Part shown: positions 7,254 through 10,498 of the stretch, piece by piece
Numbering within the stretch: position 1 is the stretch's first letter
Layout of the letters: each line of letters begins with the position of its first letter
NCBI GenBank assembly: GCA_020853155.1
Contig: JADYZL010000546.1
Span: 1 to 10,498 of the forward strand
Origin: Bryobacterales bacterium
GTDB lineage: Bacteria > Acidobacteriota > Terriglobia > Bryobacterales > Bryobacteraceae
Direction of reading: 5' to 3'
Length of the DNA stretch: 10,498 nt
The notes under the pieces: model-generated
Told to the model about the DNA's origin: nothing
Database searches by the model: none
Seen by the model: the letters and a program-made list of their open reading frames with translations, nothing else
Position numbers and translations under genes: made by a program

Positions 7254-7832
7254 CTATCCGTTCGCGTCCGGCGTTTCGGCATCCACCGCCGGGAACACGA
7301 AATGAGCCGGTTCTATCCCGGTTTTCCGGCAATACTCCAAGTAGATCGCCGCGTAGCTGGCTGTGATGTAATCGTCTGGACCAAAGCCGAGCTGCGCGGC
7401 CGTCCGGTCAATCCAATCCGAATCCCCTTCGAGTTCGAGGTATGGTCCAAGCGGCGTCTCGTCCACGGTGATCACGCCCGGTTCGCCTTCGCGGGCATAG
7501 ACATGCCGGTATTTCTCATAGCGAAAGACCGGCTTGTATCCCAGACGTTCAAACAGCATCGTAAGCACCGCTCCCGAACCCACCTGGGTCTCCAGCTCCT
7601 CGCGCTGTTTGTGCCGCCCTTCTTGCGGCTTACCCTTCAGAGTCAGGATGGTTTGGCCGCCGTATTCCCGAAGACGCAGCGCCTGCTGGTTCCTGCGCAG
7701 CGCCTGATCGTCCGTGTCAAAGAGCACATTCGATTCAAACGATCGCGCTGCCGTCTCGCGATAGCCGGCCTCGCGAATCCGCTCGAGCGCGGCGGCGAGA
7801 TCCGCCACCGGCAGCTTGATCTCCACTTCCAT
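7254..7832 (-). CDS. CYTH domain protein (class IV adenylate cyclase-like)
   Basis: A 192-residue protein starting MEVEIKL, which is the ExExK signature of CYTH/triphosphate tunnel enzymes. The other conserved elements follow in order: LRLREYGG (52-59), LTLKGK (63-68), a REELET segment (77-82), RYEKYRHVY (104-112), ITVDETPLGPYLELEG (121-136) and the C-terminal SYAAIYLEY. This is the CyaB/AC2 subgroup, which binds a triphosphate with metal in a barrel. The product could be cAMP, or the enzyme may hydrolyse thiamine triphosphate or another triphosphate. An in-frame ATG at 7892 would add 20 residues. I chose 7832 because CYTH proteins normally begin right at ExExK, because 7892 leaves only 26 bases before a divergent tRNA gene, and because a possible promoter covers 7888-7915. 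It heads the MoxR operon. The family is certain; substrate and start are less so. Confidence 0.87.
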   Translation of the reverse strand: MEVEIKLPVADLAAALERIREAGYRETAARSFESNVLFDTDDQALRRNQQALRLREYGGQTILTLKGKPQEGRHKQREELETQVGSGAVLTMLFERLGYKPVFRYEKYRHVYAREGEPGVITVDETPLGPYLELEGDSDWIDRTAAQLGFGPDDYITASYAAIYLEYCRKTGIEPAHFVFPAVDAETPDANG

Positions 7833-7918
7833 GTGCCCGGTGTTTTCCGCCGGCGCGGGTTTGACTGGCAAATCGAGCGATTCCGGGAACATACCTTATA
7901 GTAGAATCGTAACAACGC
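7833..7918. promoter_or_regulatory. Divergent promoter region for the operon and tRNA-Arg
   Basis: This is the only non-coding gap between the minus-strand operon and the plus-strand tRNA, so promoters for both should be here or just inside the genes. On the minus strand, TTGTTA (plus 7910-7915) and TATGTT (plus 7888-7893) are 16 bases apart, a 4/6 plus 4/6 match to the -35/-10 consensus. On the plus strand, TATAGT (7897-7902) and TAGAAT (7902-7907) are -10-like, but no matching -35 is seen. All of these are weak. Confidence 0.3.
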
Positions 7919-7995
7919 GCGCCCGTAGCTCAGCTGGATAGAGCGACTGACTTCGGATCAGTAGGCCGAGGGTTCGAATCCTTCCGGGCGTACCA
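7919..7995 (+). tRNA. tRNA-Arg (anticodon TCG)
   Basis: A complete cloverleaf of 77 bases. The acceptor stem is GCGCCCG (7919-7925) with CGGGCGT (7985-7991), including one G-U pair at the first position. The D stem is GCTC/GAGC and the anticodon stem ACTGA/TCAGT with loop CTTCGGA, giving anticodon TCG at 7953-7955, so it reads CGA and probably other CGN arginine codons. The T stem is GAGGG/CCTTC with loop TTCGAAT. The discriminator A and the CCA end (7993-7995) are encoded in the DNA. It lies 33 bases upstream of the carrier gene on the same strand, so read-through into that gene is possible. Confidence 0.96.
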
Positions 7996-8028
7996 CTTCG
8001 ACGATTTGCCGGCGTTTCTGTCCGCCTT

Positions 8029-9384
8029 ATGCCGCAGCCCATCGAAAAGAATCTGCTGGAACGGTTCCTTTCCCTGTTTACCCGTGTGCAGCCGGGAGAA
8101 GGCTTCGCGGTTGCGCTCCTCGCCGTTAACGTATTTCTCCTGTTGGGCTGCTACTACATCCTCAAGACCGTGCGGGAACCCTTGATTCTGGCCGATGGCA
8201 GCGCGGAACTGAAAGCTTACGCCGCCGCGGTCCAGGCGGCATTGCTCTTCTTCGTGATCCCCGTTTACGGCTGGATTGCCAGCCGCATGGACCGCATGCG
8301 ATTCATCGCGGCGTCGATCCTGTTTTTTCTCGCGACGCTCGTCGTCTTTTACTTTCTGGTGCAAGCCAAAGCCGGGGTGGGTTTCGCGTTCTACATCTGG
8401 CTCGGCATCTTCAACGTGTTCGTCGTGGCGCAGTTCTGGTCCTTCGCCAACGATCTGTATAGCGAGGAGGCCGGCAAGCGCCTCTTTCCGATCATCGGCG
8501 TGGGGGCGTCCCTGGGAGCGTGGGCGGGCAGCGTCTTCACGGAACAGTTGTTCGACGAACTTCACATCGTGGGCATGATGCCGCTTGCCGCGGTGGGGTT
8601 GCTGATCTACCTGGGGCTAACATGGCTGGTCAACCGGCGCTTCGGCGCGCGAGCGATTCGGGTGGGATCGGTTGACGACTCCAAAGCTCCCCTCGGCAAG
8701 GAGGGCGGCTTCGAACTCGTCTGGAAGAACCGGTATCTGCGCCTGATCGCCGTGCTAGTGCTGCTGTTGAACGTAGTGAATACCACCGGCGGCTACATCC
8801 TTGACCGCACCCTGCTCTCCTCGCTCAGCAACCTCGTTGCTTCGGCGGGGGCGGACGCAAGCCGCGAGGTGATCATCGGCCAGTTTTACGGTTCCCTCTT
8901 TGGCTGGGTGAACCTGCTCGGCTTGCTCCTGCAGCTATTCCTGGTGCCCTACCTTTTCCGTTGGATTGGGGTTCGCGGCGCGCTGTTCATTCTCCCGTGT
9001 ATCGCTCTCGGCGGCTATTCGATGCTGATCGCCTTCCCGTTCCTCGCGGTAATCCAGATAACGAAGATCCTCGAGAACGCCACGGACTATTCCGTCCAGA
9101 ACACTAGCCGCAATGCCCTCTACCTGCTCACTTCCCGCGAGGCGAAGTACAAGGCAAAAGCCGCGATCGAGACCTTTTTCTGGCGAGCCGGCGATATGCT
9201 GCAGGCGGGGGTTGTCAAGCTGGGTACGACAATCGGGCTGAGCATCACGGGTTTTGCGAGCGTGAACGTGGGTTTCACGATGGTCTGGCTGGTTGTGGTG
9301 TGGATGCTCTTTCGAGAGCACAAGCGGTTGAGCCAAGAAGCAGGGCTCTTGGAACCAACGCCGGATAGCGCATCCGATGCCTGA
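8029..9384 (+). CDS. TLC/NTT-like polytopic carrier (MFS-type nucleotide transporter-like)
   Basis: A 451-residue, very hydrophobic protein with about 11-12 predicted membrane helices. The first (about 27-45) runs into YYILKTVREPLIL (42-54), and FWSFANDLYSEEAGKRLFPIIG (136-157) follows later. Both match the TLC ADP,ATP carrier-like family of the major facilitator fold, often named Npt1/Npt2-like. It lacks the HEAT or cyclic-nucleotide-binding extensions seen in some relatives. True members exchange ATP for ADP in intracellular parasites and plastids. In free-living bacteria the substrate is unknown, so I would not claim ATP transport. The ATG at 8029 has no clear ribosome binding site and no alternative start nearby, so it may depend on leader structure after the tRNA. 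The stop abuts the convergent kinase stop. A generic MFS transporter is the alternative call. Confidence 0.78.
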   Translation: MPQPIEKNLLERFLSLFTRVQPGEGFAVALLAVNVFLLLGCYYILKTVREPLILADGSAELKAYAAAVQAALLFFVIPVYGWIASRMDRMRFIAASILFFLATLVVFYFLVQAKAGVGFAFYIWLGIFNVFVVAQFWSFANDLYSEEAGKRLFPIIGVGASLGAWAGSVFTEQLFDELHIVGMMPLAAVGLLIYLGLTWLVNRRFGARAIRVGSVDDSKAPLGKEGGFELVWKNRYLRLIAVLVLLLNVVNTTGGYILDRTLLSSLSNLVASAGADASREVIIGQFYGSLFGWVNLLGLLLQLFLVPYLFRWIGVRGALFILPCIALGGYSMLIAFPFLAVIQITKILENATDYSVQNTSRNALYLLTSREAKYKAKAAIETFFWRAGDMLQAGVVKLGTTIGLSITGFASVNVGFTMVWLVVVWMLFREHKRLSQEAGLLEPTPDSASDA

Positions 9385-10498
9385 TCAGAGCAGCCGGTCC
9401 TGCTCATAGGGCCGGACGAACTTGATTGTGGGTTCCAACTCCGCAGCGAGGATGGCATCGGAACTCTTGACGTCCGGCAGGTGCAATTTCCACCAGCTTT
9501 CCGCATTTTCGTTTGTCCAGTTGGGCCGCGGCTCCAAACCGGCCAGGGCGCGCATCAGCTCACCGGCGGTTTGCGGGCGGTCCTCCGGTTCCTTCTCAAG
9601 GCACCAAAGCACGATTCGTTCGAGATCCGGGGGAATGGGAAGCTCGGAACGCTTCGAGGGCGGTGTAGGCTTCTCTTTCGCGTGCGCGAACATCACCTGC
9701 ATGGGAGATTTCGCCTCAAAAACATCGGCGCCTGTGAGGAGCCAATAGGCGACGCAGCCAAGCGAATACAGATCGGACGTGGCTTCCGCCCTGGATGTAC
9801 CGAGGGCGATCTCCGGCGCCATGAAGGCCGGCGTTCCGGCGGTGGAGCCTTCCTGCGTGAGCTGCACAGAGTTGCCGGAAGCGGTCAAATCGCGCGCCAG
9901 CCCGAAATCCAGAATCTTCAGGAAGTCGTAGTTGTCTCCCAGCCGGCAGAGAAACAAGTTGCTGGGCTTGATATCCCGATGAATGATTCCTTTGCGATGC
10001 GCTTCCCTCAGCGAGTCGCATGCCTGCAGGAGAAGGTAGATGGCTCGCCCCGCCGGAAGTGGACCAAAGCGCTTCACGATTTCCCGCAGGTCCAGGCCTT
10101 CGAGATACTCCATCGCGTAATAGAGTTGCCCATCCCCGGTTGAGCCGAAGTCGAAGACCGTCACGGTGTGCGGCGATCGTAACCCGGCGGTGGCCCGGGC
10201 CTCCCGTTCGAACCGCATCAAGGGAGCGTCATTGCCTTTGGTTCCGGAAGACAGATGCTCCGCGCTTACGATCTTCACCGCGGTGGCTCTCGCCAGCAGG
10301 CTGTGCTTGGCCACCCAGACCTCCCCCATTCCGCCCTGGCCGATCCGCCTCAGCAACTGGTAAGCCCCCAGCCGCTTCGCTTCAGTAAGCTGTACGCGCA
10401 TGTCGTAGCTAAGCGTCGAAAGGAAAACCACGATGCCCGAGGTCACCACCGTGGATAACACGTTCATGATCAACTCTTCGCGCGGAGGAGCGGCGACA
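9385..10498 (-). CDS. Membrane-linked Ser/Thr protein kinase, start outside window
   Basis: At least 362 residues, counted from a TTG at 10473. One membrane helix (about residues 4-21) is followed by an Arg/Glu linker and a full Hanks-type kinase domain: glycine loop GQGGMGEV (45-52), Lys67, helix C Glu91, HRDIKPSN (165-172), DFG (189-191), and TAGTPAFMAPE (211-221). All catalytic residues are present, and Ser/Thr residues lie in the activation loop, so it should be active with its kinase domain in the cytoplasm. The C-terminal tail of about 40 residues has no sensor or repeat domain. A TTG at 10473 and an ATG at 10467 are possible starts. The frame stays open to the right edge, and related kinases often carry several N-terminal helices, so the gene is probably longer and cut by the window. 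Its substrate is unknown. Confidence 0.9.
   Translation of the reverse strand, partial: VAAPPREELIMNVLSTVVTSGIVVFLSTLSYDMRVQLTEAKRLGAYQLLRRIGQGGMGEVWVAKHSLLARATAVKIVSAEHLSSGTKGNDAPLMRFEREARATAGLRSPHTVTVFDFGSTGDGQLYYAMEYLEGLDLREIVKRFGPLPAGRAIYLLLQACDSLREAHRKGIIHRDIKPSNLFLCRLGDNYDFLKILDFGLARDLTASGNSVQLTQEGSTAGTPAFMAPEIALGTSRAEATSDLYSLGCVAYWLLTGADVFEAKSPMQVMFAHAKEKPTPPSKRSELPIPPDLERIVLWCLEKEPEDRPQTAGELMRALAGLEPRPNWTNENAESWWKLHLPDVKSSDAILAAELEPTIKFVRPYEQDRLL

Noticed and set aside
7861..7902. TTGACT at 7861-7866 with TATAGT at 7897-7902 as a tRNA promoter
   Set aside because: The spacing is 30 bases, far beyond the 16-18 needed for a sigma-70 type promoter.
7930..8565. Minus-strand open frame of 211 residues ending ARKDSNPRPTDPKSVALSS
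   Set aside because: It is antisense to the tRNA and the carrier. That C-terminal peptide is a well-known spurious translation of antisense tRNA genes.
1..10498. CRISPR array, insertion sequence or integration site, including one at the tRNA 3' end
   Set aside because: No regularly spaced repeats, transposase or integrase, or repeated copy of the tRNA 3' end was seen.

Overview
The window is GC-rich, densely coding DNA with almost no intergenic space, and it reads as a bacterial chromosome. I infer Acidobacteriota (Bryobacter/Solibacter-like) or a near relative. The clues are the kinase whose membrane-linked N-terminus runs into an Arg/Glu-rich linker and a GxGGMGEVW loop, the TLC-like carrier of the type found in free-living Acidobacteria, and the MoxR-DUF58-VWA operon. 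No phylogenetic test was possible, so the placement is tentative. No insertion sequence, phage gene, CRISPR array or long repeat was seen.

Layout. At 9-831 (+) there is a two-gene cassette. A short protein resembling the N-terminal helices of HU overlaps, by 17 bases and with a strong ribosome binding site, a TIR-domain protein. The TIR protein's first 60 residues resemble the rest of an HU fold. This is the most unusual part of the window. It ends 9 bases from the end of a convergent operon, and a hairpin spans the junction.

At 841-7832 (-) there is a tightly packed operon, in transcription order: a CYTH-domain triphosphate-binding enzyme, a MoxR AAA+ ATPase, a soluble DUF58 protein, a 642-aa BatA-type membrane VWA protein, and an 837-aa membrane protein with two VWA domains and a glutamine-amidotransferase-like region. 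The last four are the classic MoxR/DUF58/VWA set, thought to be a metal-dependent chaperone or assembly machine at the membrane. A 21-codon open frame overlapping the moxR stop may couple MoxR and DUF58 translation.

At 7919-7995 (+) lies tRNA-Arg with anticodon UCG and an encoded CCA, divergent from the operon. It is followed on the same strand at 8029-9384 by a polytopic membrane carrier of the TLC/NTT (ADP,ATP carrier-like) type. From 9385 to the right edge (-) is a Ser/Thr kinase of the Pkn/Hanks type with a membrane segment just before its catalytic domain; its true start probably lies outside the window. The carrier and kinase stop codons abut as TGATCA.

There is no gene-free stretch longer than about 100 bases. 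The two longest gaps are 7833-7918 and 6160-6248, and both are described.
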